Below, one piece after another: positions 8,086 to 17,610 of a DNA stretch of 64,000 nucleotides. The stretch lies in the NCBI GenBank assembly GCA_016704275.1, contig JADJAK010000002.1:124001-188000 (forward strand), in the 5' to 3' direction. Made by a program: the position numbers and the translations under genes. Source of the stretch: Gemmatimonadota bacterium. Lineage in GTDB: Bacteria > Gemmatimonadota > Gemmatimonadetes > Gemmatimonadales > GWC2-71-9. Each line of letters begins with the position of its first letter. Within the stretch, counting starts at the first letter, position 1. Under the pieces are notes generated by a model. The model saw only the letters and a list, made by a program, of their open reading frames with translations, was not told the DNA's origin and searched no databases.

Positions 8086-8508
8086 GTGTCCACGATCCCT
8101 CCGTTCCACCTCGCCTTCCCCGTCGACGACCTCGAGGCCGCGCGCCGCTTCTATGGCGGGTTGCTCGGGTGCCCGGAGGGCCGCTCCTCCGACCAGTGGA
8201 TCGACTTCAATTTCCACGGCCACCAGATCGTGGCGCATCTGGCCCCCGACGAGCTGGGCAAGACGGCGGCGAACCAGGTCGACGGCCACGCCGTCCCGGT
8301 GCGGCATTTCGGCGTGGTGCTGGGATGGGATGCCTGGCACGCGCTGGCGGACAGACTCCGCACGGCAGGCGTCGCGTTCATCATCGAGCCGGGGATCCGG
8401 TTCGTGGGACAGGTCGGCGAGCAGGCCACGATGTTCCTGCTCGACCCTGCCGGCAACGCGCTCGAATTCAAGGCGTTTCAGGACCCGACCCAGATCTTCG
8501 CGAAGTAG
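8086..8508 (+). CDS. VOC (glyoxalase/bleomycin-resistance) family protein
   Basis: A 140-residue single-domain vicinal-oxygen-chelate protein. It has the typical N-terminal FHLAFPVDDLEAARRFYG strand-helix, a central HFGVVLGWDAWHALADRL repeat, and the C-terminal MFLLDPAGNALEFKAF ending with the usual Glu metal ligand. The GTG at 8086 was chosen because the frame upstream is only heptamer repeat. The substrate cannot be deduced. It is transcribed alone and converges on the S9 peptidase gene through a shared terminator. Confidence 0.85.
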   Translation: MSTIPPFHLAFPVDDLEAARRFYGGLLGCPEGRSSDQWIDFNFHGHQIVAHLAPDELGKTAANQVDGHAVPVRHFGVVLGWDAWHALADRLRTAGVAFIIEPGIRFVGQVGEQATMFLLDPAGNALEFKAFQDPTQIFAK

Positions 8509-8525
8509 CCAGCAGGAGGAACGCC

Positions 8526-8555
8526 AACGGGGGGCCGCGACTGCGGCCCCCCGTT
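8526..8555. terminator. Bidirectional terminator between VOC gene and S9 peptidase
   Basis: A perfect 13-bp stem (AACGGGGGGCCGC / GCGGCCCCCCGTT) with loop GACT, placed between two convergent genes. It begins 18 nt after the VOC stop codon. Confidence 0.8.
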
Positions 8556-8578
8556 GTGCATGCGCTCCTGGTCGACGC

Positions 8579-10708
8579 TCAGGACACTGGCGAGATCTTC
8601 ATCACCAGGTTCTCGATGAAGAACTCCATCATCCGCTGGTTGTTGACGCCGGTGTGCCCGGCGTCCGGCCCGACCTGCACCTCGAAACTCTTCCCCGCCT
8701 GCTGCAGCGCCTTGATGAGCTGCATCGAGTTGTTCGGGTGCACGTTGTTGTCGGCGGTGCCGTAGTAGATCAGCAGCCGGCCCTTGAGGTCCTTGGCATA
8801 GGTCATCGCCGAACCCTTGGTGTAGCCCTCCGCATTCTCCTGCGGAATCCACATGTAGCGCTCGGTGTAGATCGTGTCGTAGTGATTCCATGCCGTCACT
8901 GCCGACGAGGCCGAGGCGGCCGCGACGAGATCCGGGAAGCGCAGCACCATCATCGCCGAGGTGTAGCCACCGTAGGACGTGCCGAAGACGCCGACCCGCT
9001 TGGCGTCGAAGTAGGGCCGCTTGCCGAGCTCCTTGAGCCCTTCGGCGAAGTCGTTCATCTCGGTCTGCCCGAGCTTCATGTAGAGATCGTCCAGCGTGCG
9101 CTTGCCCATGCCGGGGGCGGCGCGCGAGTCGAGGGTCAGGACCAGGAAGCCGTACTCGGCCATCGCGGTCGGCGGGGTCCACGTCTCGCGCGTCGCCGCG
9201 GAGGCCGGGCCGCCGTAGATCGAGAGCAGCGCCGGATACTTCTTGGAGGGATCGAAGTTCGACGGATACTGGATCATCCCCAGCAGCGGCGTCTTGCCAT
9301 CGGCGGCGAGGTAGGTAAAGACCTCGGACTTCTTCAGGCCGAGTTCGTTGAACTTGGTCATGTCCGACTTGGCCAGCTCCGCGACGACCTTGCCGGTGGC
9401 ATCGAGGATCCGGGTGAACGGGGGCACGTCGTGCGCCTGGGCCACGTCGACGATGAACTTCGCGTCGGGCGACAGCGTCACCGCGTGGGTGTAGGCCTTG
9501 TCGGTCAGGCGCACGTCGCCCTTGCCGTTCAGGCCGACGCGATGCAGCTGCACCTTGAGGAAGTTGTCGCCGTCGCGCGCGGTGTACCAGAGCACGCCCG
9601 CCGCCTCGTCGAGCTTGACGATGTTCACGACCTCGAACTGATGCTGCGTCACCGGGGCAATCAGCTTCCCGGAGAGGTCATAGAGATAGAAGTTCTTGAA
9701 GCCGTTCCGCTCGGAGACCCAGAGGAATCGGTTGTTGTCGGCCAGCCAGGTCATCGCGGGGCGATTCTCGACCCAGCCCGTCGGCCACTCCTCGCGAATG
9801 ACGACGCGGCACTTGCCGCTCTCGGGCGAGCAGGCCGCAAACTCGAGGATGTTCTGGCGGCGGTTGGTGCGATTGACCAGCAGTTCCTTGCCATCGGGCG
9901 ACCAGCGCACGTTGTAGACGTAGTGACCGACCACGTCGTTGCTCCACGGCTTGCCGTCGCGAATGTCGAGCTTGATCGACTGCTTCGAGGCGACGTCATA
10001 GACGAAGAGGTCGACGATCGGATTGTCGACGCCGGCCTTCGGGTACGCTTCGATGTCGAGCGACGTCTGGACCTTGGTCTGATCCATCTGGATGTAGTAA
10101 TCGGGGACCGGCTTCTCGTCGAAGCGGTAGTACGCGACCTTGGTGCTGGCCGGATTCCACCACATCGCGGTGGTCTGACTCAACTCTTCGCCATAGACCC
10201 AGCTCGCGGTTCCGTACTTGATCCGCTCCTTCTCGCTGCCGTCGGTCGTGATCGGCGCCCCGTTGCCACCGCTGCTGTCGGTGAGGACGAGGTTCCGGTC
10301 GCGGTAGACCGCCTTCAGCTTGCCGGAAGGCGAGATCGCTTCCGTCGCCTGCCGCCCGCGCTCGATGCCGGCGCCACCGCGCCCTCCCGCGCCACGCCCA
10401 CCGGCCGGCGGCGTCACCGGCGTGCCGGCCACGGTCGTCTCGGCGATCTTCTTCGTGGCCGCGTCAAAGCGATAGCGCTTGCCGTCGGCGGTGTATTCGT
10501 AGGCCTTGCCAGCATCCACCCACCCACCAAGCACGGTGCCCAGCTTGACGGTGCCATTCAGCTGGGGCGCCATCCGGGTGTACTGCTCGTAGCCGGGCAT
10601 GCTCTTGAGTCGATCCTGCGCCACGACGGGAGTGGCAAGGGCGACGGTGGCACCGGCCACCACGAGGCCGAAGAGAAGGCCGGGGCGACCGGCCAGGCGC
10701 TGCATCAT
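8579..10708 (-). CDS. Secreted S9 family peptidase (DPP-IV-like)
   Basis: A 709-residue exported serine peptidase. A signal peptide (hydrophobic residues 10-28, ending ATPVVAQ) precedes a beta-propeller of the DPP-IV N-terminal type and a C-terminal alpha/beta-hydrolase domain. The nucleophile is about Ser578 in VFGTSYGGYTSAMM, Asp in YGTADNNVHPNN, and His in GPDAGHTGVNNQ. A Gly/Arg-rich low-complexity insert (GGRGAGGRGGAG) sits about residues 103-114, between the first strands. Predicted role: degrading proline-containing peptides in the periplasm. The gene is 82 nt downstream of the peroxiredoxin gene, with a hairpin between them. Confidence 0.9.
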   Translation of the reverse strand: MMQRLAGRPGLLFGLVVAGATVALATPVVAQDRLKSMPGYEQYTRMAPQLNGTVKLGTVLGGWVDAGKAYEYTADGKRYRFDAATKKIAETTVAGTPVTPPAGGRGAGGRGGAGIERGRQATEAISPSGKLKAVYRDRNLVLTDSSGGNGAPITTDGSEKERIKYGTASWVYGEELSQTTAMWWNPASTKVAYYRFDEKPVPDYYIQMDQTKVQTSLDIEAYPKAGVDNPIVDLFVYDVASKQSIKLDIRDGKPWSNDVVGHYVYNVRWSPDGKELLVNRTNRRQNILEFAACSPESGKCRVVIREEWPTGWVENRPAMTWLADNNRFLWVSERNGFKNFYLYDLSGKLIAPVTQHQFEVVNIVKLDEAAGVLWYTARDGDNFLKVQLHRVGLNGKGDVRLTDKAYTHAVTLSPDAKFIVDVAQAHDVPPFTRILDATGKVVAELAKSDMTKFNELGLKKSEVFTYLAADGKTPLLGMIQYPSNFDPSKKYPALLSIYGGPASAATRETWTPPTAMAEYGFLVLTLDSRAAPGMGKRTLDDLYMKLGQTEMNDFAEGLKELGKRPYFDAKRVGVFGTSYGGYTSAMMVLRFPDLVAAASASSAVTAWNHYDTIYTERYMWIPQENAEGYTKGSAMTYAKDLKGRLLIYYGTADNNVHPNNSMQLIKALQQAGKSFEVQVGPDAGHTGVNNQRMMEFFIENLVMKISPVS

Positions 10709-10740
10709 GGGGTGGAGCTCCTGCGTGGGTGGGAATGGGG

Positions 10741-10774
10741 GTCCGGATGCCCCGCTCTACGCGGGGCGCCGGAC
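10741..10774 (-). terminator. Hairpin downstream of peroxiredoxin gene
   Basis: GTCCGG...CCGGAC outer arms and CCCCGC/GCGGGG inner arms form a strong hairpin 17 nt beyond the peroxiredoxin stop codon, on the minus-strand transcript. No long T-run follows. Confidence 0.6.
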
Positions 10775-10790
10775 AGTTGTTGCACCCGGC

Positions 10791-11321
10791 CTACTTGCGG
10801 GCGGCGGCGATGGCGACCCCAAGCTCGGTGTAGGAGGTCGGATCGATCTCCCGAAACGGCCGCATCACCTTGGCGACCTTGCCATCCTTGCCGATGACGA
10901 AGAGCACCCGGCTATCCATCATGCCGGCCGCCGTGGTGACCTCGTAGGCCTTGCCGACCCGGGCGTTCACGTCCGCGCCGAAGCGAAACGGAAACGCCTC
11001 ATCCTTGGCCCAGGACGCCTGCGCCTCGGGGGTGTCGGTCGAGATGGCGATCAGCTCCACGTCCTTGCCGAAGAGCTCGGCGTAGCGATCGCGGTACGCC
11101 TTCATCTGGATGGTGCAGCCCGAGGTGCGCGCCCGCGGGAAGAAGGCGAGGACCACCACCTTGCCCTTGAGTGACGCCAAGGTGACCGGCTCGGCAATCG
11201 TCCCGTCCTTCCCCGACAGGGTCATCGAGAAGGCCGGCGCGACGTCGCCGACGGCGGGGCCCTGCGCCGCCATGGCGGCCGGGGCAAAGAGGAGCGCAGC
11301 GAGCAGGGAGGAACGGCGCAT
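10791..11321 (-). CDS. Exported peroxiredoxin (AhpC/TSA, Bcp-like)
   Basis: A 176-residue thioredoxin-fold peroxidase with an N-terminal signal peptide (MRRSSLLAALLFAPAAMAAQ). The peroxidatic cysteine is C69 in PRARTSGCTIQM; it is the only cysteine in the mature protein, suggesting 1-Cys chemistry or an external reductant. The family motif VVVLAFFP lies before it and FVIGKDGKVA near residue 142. The usual T-P-G-C is T-S-G-C here, a mild deviation. Likely reduces peroxides in the envelope. Confidence 0.88.
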   Translation of the reverse strand: MRRSSLLAALLFAPAAMAAQGPAVGDVAPAFSMTLSGKDGTIAEPVTLASLKGKVVVLAFFPRARTSGCTIQMKAYRDRYAELFGKDVELIAISTDTPEAQASWAKDEAFPFRFGADVNARVGKAYEVTTAAGMMDSRVLFVIGKDGKVAKVMRPFREIDPTSYTELGVAIAAARK

Positions 11322-11386
11322 GAACCACCTATCAGAGTCGGGGTGAAGGGCCGCGCAGGTCAGCGCGGAACCCCGAAATATAGCGC

Positions 11387-12613
11387 TCAGCGCTTCTCGA
11401 TCCGGATGATCCGGCCGAAGTCATCGTCGGCGAGGTACACCATGCCATTGGCAGCGACAGCCACCCCGGCAAGCCGGAGGGTCCCGGGGCGATCGCTGCT
11501 CCGAAGCAGGATCCTGGCTTCGCCGGCCGGCAACCCCGCGGCATCGAGAGGCTGGTAGAGCAACTGGTGCCCCGCCTCCGGCAGTGGCGAGCGGCTCCGG
11601 GAGCCATGGAAGGCGATCAGCAGCCCGTGACGCCACCCCTCGGGCATCGCTTCGGTGGCCATCGCGACGGCCATCGGCGCCCAGTGCCCAGGAAATCCCA
11701 GCGCGGGCTGCGTTCTCGTGGCACAGGCCGCCCCCGCCTGGTTGGCGTATTCCGGGGCGACCACCAGCGTGGCCGGCGAGTTGGATCGCCAGCGCCCCAT
11801 GCAGTACGGCCAGCCGAAGTCCGCGCCCGACGTAACGCGGACCAGCAGTTCGGCAGGCTGGTCGGCCGATTCCTCGTCGCCGACGCCCCACGTTCGATTG
11901 AGGAAGTCCCGGCCGTGGGAGAGGGCCCAGAGCGTCCCGGTCGCAGCGTCCTGGGTCATCGCCATCGCGTTGCGGAGCCCGGTGGCGTAACGACTCCCCA
12001 CCCACCCCGCCTTCCCCGGCGCTGGCGGCACGAAACGCCAGATCCCTGCCCGAGTGGTGAGTTCCGGACAGGGCCACTGTCCGGGGACGCGCATCGCCCG
12101 CTCGCCGCTGCCCGCCTGACAGTTGTCGCTGGCCGATCCGATCGAGACGTAGAGCGCCCCATCAGCGGCCGCCACGATGCCCTTCATGTAGTGCGCCCAG
12201 CCGCTGCCACCAGCCGGGAGCCGCTCGACGATCCACTCGCCGGCTCCCGTCGGCGCCCGCGAGGTGGCTGGCCAGGGGATGCGATAGATCCCGATGTCGG
12301 CGGCGAAATAGAGCCAGCCGGCCCGCCAGGCCACGCCGGTGCCCCCTTCCCCGGGACCGAGGCGGGTGACGACGTCGGCCTGCCCGTCGCCGCTCGTGTC
12401 GGCGAGCGACACCAGTCCGGGGGGAAGCTTGGTCGCCGCGATCACGACGCCGGTCGGATGGACCACCAGGTGCCGGACCGGCCCGACCTTCTCGGCGAAG
12501 GGCCGCACACAGAACCCGGCCGGCACGACCAGCGGTGTGAGATAGCCGTCGCAGTCGCGGCCCTGTGCGGAGAGGGGGGTGGCGAGGAGGAGGAGCAGGG
12601 TCAGGAGTCGCAT
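11387..12613 (-). CDS. Secreted PQQ-dependent sugar dehydrogenase-like protein
   Basis: 408 residues with a clear signal peptide (MRLLTLLLLLATPLSAQG). The mature part is a six-bladed propeller of the glucose/sorbosone dehydrogenase family: repeated VVHPTGVVIAA, YVSIGSASDNC, RYATGLRNAMAM (the RN-G-L motif of the family), GADFGWPYCMG and IAFHGSRSR. Periplasmic oxidation of a sugar or related compound is likely; the substrate is unknown. Start is the ATG that begins the signal peptide; further upstream is a heptamer array. It diverges from ettA. Confidence 0.85.
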   Translation of the reverse strand: MRLLTLLLLLATPLSAQGRDCDGYLTPLVVPAGFCVRPFAEKVGPVRHLVVHPTGVVIAATKLPPGLVSLADTSGDGQADVVTRLGPGEGGTGVAWRAGWLYFAADIGIYRIPWPATSRAPTGAGEWIVERLPAGGSGWAHYMKGIVAAADGALYVSIGSASDNCQAGSGERAMRVPGQWPCPELTTRAGIWRFVPPAPGKAGWVGSRYATGLRNAMAMTQDAATGTLWALSHGRDFLNRTWGVGDEESADQPAELLVRVTSGADFGWPYCMGRWRSNSPATLVVAPEYANQAGAACATRTQPALGFPGHWAPMAVAMATEAMPEGWRHGLLIAFHGSRSRSPLPEAGHQLLYQPLDAAGLPAGEARILLRSSDRPGTLRLAGVAVAANGMVYLADDDFGRIIRIEKR

Positions 12614-12629
12614 TGGGTCTCGGTGGAGG

Positions 12630-12657
12630 GTCATAGGTCGTAGGTCGTAAGTCGTAG
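12630..12657. repeat. Four tandem 7-bp repeats (GTCGTAG type)
   Basis: GTCATAG, GTCGTAG, GTCGTAA and GTCGTAG follow each other without gaps in the 72-bp space between the divergent dehydrogenase and ettA genes. Confidence 0.85.
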
Positions 12658-12672
12658 GGGGGCCCCTTCGAC

Positions 12673-12678
12673 TATTTT
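12673..12678 (+). promoter_or_regulatory. TATTTT box 7 nt before ettA start
   Basis: TATTTT ends 7 nt before the ettA ATG and no Shine-Dalgarno is present. If it is the -10 element, the mRNA would start at or next to the start codon (leaderless). No convincing -35 is visible. Confidence 0.4.
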
Positions 12679-12685
12679 CTCGTCC

Positions 12686-14362
12686 ATGAGCCACCAATAC
12701 ATCTTCACGATGCGGGATCTTCGCAAGATCGTCCCCCCCCAGCGCGAGATCCTCAAGGGGATCTATCTCTCCTTCTTCCCGGGCGCCAAGATCGGCGTGA
12801 TCGGGTCGAACGGGAGCGGCAAGTCCTCCCTCCTCAAGATCATGGCGGGCGTCGACCAGGATTTCCTCGGCGAGGCAAAGCCCGCGGACGGCGTCAAGAT
12901 CGGCTACCTCCCGCAGGAGCCGTTGCTCGACCCGACCAAGGACGTCCGCGGCAACGTCGAGGAGGCGTTGGCCGAGACGCGTGCGCTCCTGACGCGGTTC
13001 GAGGAAATCTCGATGAAGTTCGCCGAGCCGATGAGCGACGACGAGATGACCGTCCTCCTCGACAAGCAGGCCGCGCTGCAGGACCGGATCGACGCGGCCA
13101 ACGCCTGGGAGATCGACCGGACGCTCGACATCGCGATGGACGCGTTGCGGCTCCCGCCGGCCGATGCAAAGGTGGACACCCTCTCCGGTGGTGAGAAGCG
13201 GCGCGTTGCCCTCTGTCGCCTCCTGCTCTCGAAGCCGGACATGCTCCTGCTCGACGAACCCACCAACCACCTCGACGCCGAATCGGTGGCGTGGCTGGAA
13301 CGGTACCTCAAGGACTTCCCGGGCACCGTCGTCGCGATCACCCACGATCGGTACTTCCTCGACAATGCGGCCGAGTGGATCCTCGAGCTCGATCGCGGCG
13401 AGGGCGTGCCCTGGAAGGGCAACTATTCGTCGTGGCTTGACCAGAAGGAGAAGAAGCTCGCCACCGAGGAGAAGCAGGCCTCGGCGCGGAAGCGGACGCT
13501 CGAGCGCGAGCTCGAGTGGGTGCGGATGAGCCCCAAGGCGCGGCAGGCCAAGAGCAAGGCGCGACTCGGCGCCTACGAGGCGCTGGTCGAGGAAGAGGCG
13601 AAGGCCGATGTGGCCGGGCACGAGATCCTCATCCCGCCCGCGCCGCGCCTCGGCGATGAAGTCGTGATCGCGAAGAAGCTCACCAAGGCGTTCGGCGACA
13701 AGCTGCTCTTCGAGAATGTCGACTTCGCGTTGCCGCGGTCCGGGATCGTGGGCATCATCGGCCCGAACGGCGCCGGCAAGACGACGCTGTTCCGGATGAT
13801 CATGGGGACGGAGCAGGCCGATGGCGGCGAACTGATCGTCGGCAAGACGGTGGTGCCGTCGTACGTCGACCAGTCACGCGAGGCGCTCGACCCGGAGAAG
13901 ACGGTCTACCAGGAGATCGCCGGCGACTACGACAACCTGCAGTTCGGCACCCGCACCGTGAACTCGCGCGCCTACTGCGGCTGGTTCGGCTTCAAGGGCT
14001 CCGACCAGCAGAAGAAGGTCGGCCTGATGTCGGGCGGCGAGCGGAACCGGTTGCACCTGGCGAAGCTGCTGAAGAGCGGTGGCAACATGCTCCTCCTCGA
14101 CGAGCCGACGAACGACCTCGATGTCGACACGCTGCGCGCGCTCGAAGACGCGCTGCTGACCTTCTCCGGCTGCGCCGTGGTCATTTCGCACGATCGCTGG
14201 TTCCTCGATCGCATCGCGACGCACATCCTCGCCTTCGAGGGTGACTCCGAGGTGGTGTGGTTCGAGGGGAACTACCAGGACTACGAGGCCGACCTGAAGC
14301 GCCGGAAGGGGATGGCGGCGAATGAGCCGCACCGGATCAAGTATCGGAAGTTGACGCACTAG
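12686..14362 (+). CDS. ettA: Energy-dependent translational throttle protein EttA (ABC-F)
   Basis: A 558-residue cytoplasmic ABC-F ATPase with two nucleotide-binding domains and no membrane segments. Walker A motifs are GSNGSGKSS and GPNGAGKTT; signature motifs LSGGEKRRVAL and MSGGERNRLHL are each followed by LLLDEPTN(H/D)LD. The linker (about residues 250-310) is the charged, helical P-site tRNA interaction region of the subfamily, including SPKARQAKSKAR. Length and N-terminus (QYIFTMRDLRK) match EttA well. EttA gates translation elongation according to ATP/ADP. No SD; see the upstream TATTTT box. Confidence 0.95.
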   Translation: MSHQYIFTMRDLRKIVPPQREILKGIYLSFFPGAKIGVIGSNGSGKSSLLKIMAGVDQDFLGEAKPADGVKIGYLPQEPLLDPTKDVRGNVEEALAETRALLTRFEEISMKFAEPMSDDEMTVLLDKQAALQDRIDAANAWEIDRTLDIAMDALRLPPADAKVDTLSGGEKRRVALCRLLLSKPDMLLLDEPTNHLDAESVAWLERYLKDFPGTVVAITHDRYFLDNAAEWILELDRGEGVPWKGNYSSWLDQKEKKLATEEKQASARKRTLERELEWVRMSPKARQAKSKARLGAYEALVEEEAKADVAGHEILIPPAPRLGDEVVIAKKLTKAFGDKLLFENVDFALPRSGIVGIIGPNGAGKTTLFRMIMGTEQADGGELIVGKTVVPSYVDQSREALDPEKTVYQEIAGDYDNLQFGTRTVNSRAYCGWFGFKGSDQQKKVGLMSGGERNRLHLAKLLKSGGNMLLLDEPTNDLDVDTLRALEDALLTFSGCAVVISHDRWFLDRIATHILAFEGDSEVVWFEGNYQDYEADLKRRKGMAANEPHRIKYRKLTH

Positions 14363-14363
14363 G

Positions 14364-14459
14364 GCGAGAAGCGAGAAGCGAGAAGCGTGGCCCAGCGGAC
14401 AGATCTCCCCGCCGGGCCACGCTTCTCGCTTCTCGCTTCTCGCTTCTCGCTTCTCGCTA
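14364..14459. repeat. Inverted 7-bp repeat arrays forming a bidirectional terminator
   Basis: Three GCGAGAA heptamers plus GCGTGGCCC on the left, and GGGCCAC followed by five GCTTCTC heptamers on the right. The arms pair into a roughly 28-bp hairpin with a 24-nt loop. It lies exactly between convergent genes: the ettA stop is 2 nt before it, and the stop of the minus-strand gene overlaps its right end. Confidence 0.9.
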
Positions 14460-14606
14460 GACGACCTTCCGCCCCGACGCGAATCGCATGATCAACGAGA
14501 TCAGCGCAACCACCAGCAGGATGTGGATCAACCCGCCGAGAGCATAGCCGGTCCCCAATCCAAGGGCCCAGAGCACGATCAGGACAATGGCGACGGTCTG
14601 CAGCAT
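14457..14606 (-). CDS. Lmo0937-type small membrane protein
   Basis: A 49-residue protein with two hydrophobic segments: VAIVLIVLWALGLGTGYAL and IHILLVVALISLIM, ending in a short basic tail (RFASGRKVV). Size and the G-Y-x-L-G-G-x-I-H-I-L-L pattern match the lmo0937/DUF5670-type small membrane proteins found in many phyla; their role is unknown, with a link to envelope stress often suggested. The ATG is preceded by GAGGA at 7 nt. Confidence 0.85.
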   Translation of the reverse strand: MLQTVAIVLIVLWALGLGTGYALGGLIHILLVVALISLIMRFASGRKVV

Positions 14607-14811
14607 AGGTGGTTCCTCCACGGGGCTCGGCGCGCTCAGCGGGGAGCGCCACCGATGGAATGACCTCGGCGGGACACCGGACAGTGCCCGCGCTTCTTCA
14701 GGTGACGCGATCGGGCCCCGAGCGGACACACGGCCCTGTTCCCTCCTCTCTGTTCCGGCGGTACCTTCCTGCATCCCCGCTCCATCCTCCGATCTACCTG
14801 GAGTCCCACGC

Positions 14812-17523
14812 ATGCGTCGCTCAGCGCTGTTCGCCCTGGCCATCGGCCTTCTCTCGACCTCCGCGCTCTCGGCGCAAAACGCCAAGCCTGCGCCGACCGG
14901 ACCAAAGACCTGGGCCGATTCGACAATCGTCGCCGAACGTTACGTCACGCCGCCCGCCGAGGTGGCGCGCCTCGTGACGGCGCCGCGCGAAAACGCGGTG
15001 AGCTACGCGAGCCCAAGTCCGGTGACGCGCCGCTGGTTCGTGCGCTCGGTGAGCGACGGGATGCCGACGCTCGCGCTGATGGGGAAGCCCTATCACAATC
15101 TCGGTGGGTTCCAGGTCGACATCCGCGGCAATCGCAGCCGGAGCATGACGACCAGCAGCCGCGCGGGGATCGAGCTGTATGATCGGACCAGCGGCACCAC
15201 GCTTCCGATTCAGATCCCGGCCGGCGCGCGCGTCGGCACCACCGCGTGGTCGCCCGATGGCGGCACCCTCGCCTTCCACGCCCTGTTCGACGACGCGACG
15301 CATATCTACCTCGCCGACCCGACGACCGGACGGTCCCGGCCGCTGACGAAGACGCCGCTCCTTGCGACGCACGTCACGAGCTTCGAGTGGACCGCGGATG
15401 GGAAGTCGATCGTGGCAGTGTTGCTCCCGGACGGTCACACGGCCGAACCGAAGCCGGCACCGGTGGCGACGGAGCCGATGATTCGCGTCAACGAAGGCGC
15501 CAAGTTGAAGACCCGGACGTACGCTGACCTGCTCGAGAACAGCCACGACAAGGCATTGGTCGAGTACTACAGCGTGGGGCAGCTCGCCGTCATCGACGTG
15601 AAGAGCCGGGCGGCGACGAAGATCGGGGCGCCGGGGATGATCCGGACGCTGGACGCGTCGCCGGATGCGAAGTTCTTCCGGATCACCTACCAGGAGAAGC
15701 CGTTCTCGTACGTGCTCCCGGTGTCGTCGTTCGGATCGCGCGAAGTGATCCTCGACGGAACCGGGAAGCTCGTGCGGGAACTCAGCAATCGGCCCCTGCG
15801 CGAGAACGAACTCGGCGACAGCACCGCGAACCGTCCCGCAGGCGCACCTGCCGCCGGCGCCGCTGCGGCCGCGGCCGCCGACACGGCGAAGCGCAACCTC
15901 GCCTGGCACCCCTTCAAGCCCGGGATGCTGTACGTGCAGCAGCTCAGGGCACCCGCCCGCCCGCCGCGTGCGGCCGGCGACACAGCGGTGGCACCGGCGC
16001 CGGCGCCCGCGGGTGGACGCGGCACGAACGGCACCGCCGCGACGCGTCCCGACCGGTTGATGCACTGGCTGCCACCGTTTGACTCGACGTCGGCCACGCT
16101 GGTGTACCAGACCGACAATCGCATTGCGAACGCGCGGTTCTCGGAAGATGGCAGCATCCTCTTCACCACCGAGACGGCGACGCGCGGCACCTTCGAGTAC
16201 GCCGTCTTCCTCGCCGACAGCAACCGCAAGGTCGCCCTGGTGACGCCCGCGCCACGCGCGGCGGGCGACACGGCCAACGCTGCCGGCGGGCGTGGCGCGG
16301 GTGGTGCGCCCGGTGGCCGCGGTGGGGCCGGCGCCGCGGGCATCGTGACCCGGCTCGGCAGCCGCGGTGCGCCGGTCGTGATGCTCTCCACCGACCGCAA
16401 GTCGACGTTCCTGCAGGGCAGCACCACCGACTCCACCACCAAGATCGCTCGGCCGTGGGTGGACCGCGTCGAACTCGCGACGGGTACGCGCACCCGCCTC
16501 TACGAGGGGAAGGGCGACCTCGTCGAGACCATTTCGGCACCGCTCGATGACGACTTCGCCACCGCCATCATCCAGCGCGAATCGCCGACCGCCGTGCCGC
16601 AGTCGTATCTCCTGACGCTGGCGACGAAGGACGCGAAGCAGCTCACCCGGAACGACGAGCTGATGCCGGAGATCCGCAACACGATCAAGAAGACGGTGAT
16701 GGCGCGGCGCGCCGACGGCTACACCTTCCGCGTGAAGGTGACCCTGCCCGCGGACTGGAAGGAGGGAACGCGCCTTCCGGCGATGTTCTGGTTCTACCCG
16801 TCCGAGTATGCCACGCAGGAGGCCTACAACCGCGGGACCGCCGCCGCCGGCGACCCGCCCACCCGATTCCCGACCTTCGGTGCCCGGTCGCTCGCGTTCC
16901 TCACCACGGTGGGATACGCGGTGATCGAACCCGATGCGCCGATCTTCGCGTCCGAGGGGCAGCTGCCGAACGACAACTACGTCGTCGACCTCCGCAACAA
17001 CCTGGCGGCGACGATCGACGCGCTCGATTCGCTGGGCTACATCGATCGGCATCGCCTCGGCATCGGCGGCCACTCCTACGGCGCCTTCTCGACCGTCAAC
17101 GCGATGGTGCACACCCCGTTCTTCAAGGCCGGCATCGCCGGTGACGGCGCCTACAACCGGACGCTCACCCCGAACGGTTTCCAGAGCGAGCAGCGCGACC
17201 TTTGGCAGGGGCGCACCACCTACCTCGAGATGTCGCCGTTCCTCTATGCCGACCAGCTGAACGGGGCGCTGCTGCTCTATCACTCGACCGACGACCAGAA
17301 CGTCGGCACCGACCCGATCAACTCGACCCGCCTCTACCACGCGCTGCAAGGGCTCGGGAAGACGGTGTCGCTGTACATGTACCCGTACGAGGACCACGGT
17401 CCGATCGCCAAGGAAACCGTCCTCGACCAGTGGGGCCGCTGGGTGGCCTGGCTGGACAAGTACGTCAAGAACGCCAACAAGCCGGCCGAAGAGAAGAAGA
17501 AGATCGCGACCGACGAAGAGTGA
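14812..17523 (+). CDS. Secreted S9 family prolyl-oligopeptidase-like peptidase
   Basis: 903 residues with signal peptide (MRRSALFALAIGLLSTSALSAQ), a long beta-propeller region and a C-terminal hydrolase domain. The nucleophile is Ser755 in IGGHSYGAFSTV, with Asp in STDDQNVGTDP and His in YEDHGPIAKE. Three low-complexity Ala/Gly/Pro/Arg inserts interrupt the propeller (about residues 340-360, 390-410 and 480-510, including AGGRGAGGAPGGRGG). GGAG lies 8 nt before the ATG. TACCTT at 14762 may be a -10 box. Likely digests peptides in the envelope. Confidence 0.9.
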   Translation: MRRSALFALAIGLLSTSALSAQNAKPAPTGPKTWADSTIVAERYVTPPAEVARLVTAPRENAVSYASPSPVTRRWFVRSVSDGMPTLALMGKPYHNLGGFQVDIRGNRSRSMTTSSRAGIELYDRTSGTTLPIQIPAGARVGTTAWSPDGGTLAFHALFDDATHIYLADPTTGRSRPLTKTPLLATHVTSFEWTADGKSIVAVLLPDGHTAEPKPAPVATEPMIRVNEGAKLKTRTYADLLENSHDKALVEYYSVGQLAVIDVKSRAATKIGAPGMIRTLDASPDAKFFRITYQEKPFSYVLPVSSFGSREVILDGTGKLVRELSNRPLRENELGDSTANRPAGAPAAGAAAAAAADTAKRNLAWHPFKPGMLYVQQLRAPARPPRAAGDTAVAPAPAPAGGRGTNGTAATRPDRLMHWLPPFDSTSATLVYQTDNRIANARFSEDGSILFTTETATRGTFEYAVFLADSNRKVALVTPAPRAAGDTANAAGGRGAGGAPGGRGGAGAAGIVTRLGSRGAPVVMLSTDRKSTFLQGSTTDSTTKIARPWVDRVELATGTRTRLYEGKGDLVETISAPLDDDFATAIIQRESPTAVPQSYLLTLATKDAKQLTRNDELMPEIRNTIKKTVMARRADGYTFRVKVTLPADWKEGTRLPAMFWFYPSEYATQEAYNRGTAAAGDPPTRFPTFGARSLAFLTTVGYAVIEPDAPIFASEGQLPNDNYVVDLRNNLAATIDALDSLGYIDRHRLGIGGHSYGAFSTVNAMVHTPFFKAGIAGDGAYNRTLTPNGFQSEQRDLWQGRTTYLEMSPFLYADQLNGALLLYHSTDDQNVGTDPINSTRLYHALQGLGKTVSLYMYPYEDHGPIAKETVLDQWGRWVAWLDKYVKNANKPAEEKKKIATDEE

Positions 17524-17553
17524 GTCGGGACGCGCCTTTCCGGGCGATCGTGA

Positions 17554-17585
17554 CACGGGGCGCAAGGAAGACCTTGCGCCCCGTG
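17554..17585 (+). terminator. Terminator after S9 peptidase gene
   Basis: A perfect 14-bp stem (CACGGGGCGCAAGG / CCTTGCGCCCCGTG) with loop AAGA, 30 nt after the stop codon and 25 nt before glgP. Confidence 0.8.
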
Positions 17586-17610
17586 CCGTCTTTCGCCTCT
17601 TTCCCCTGAT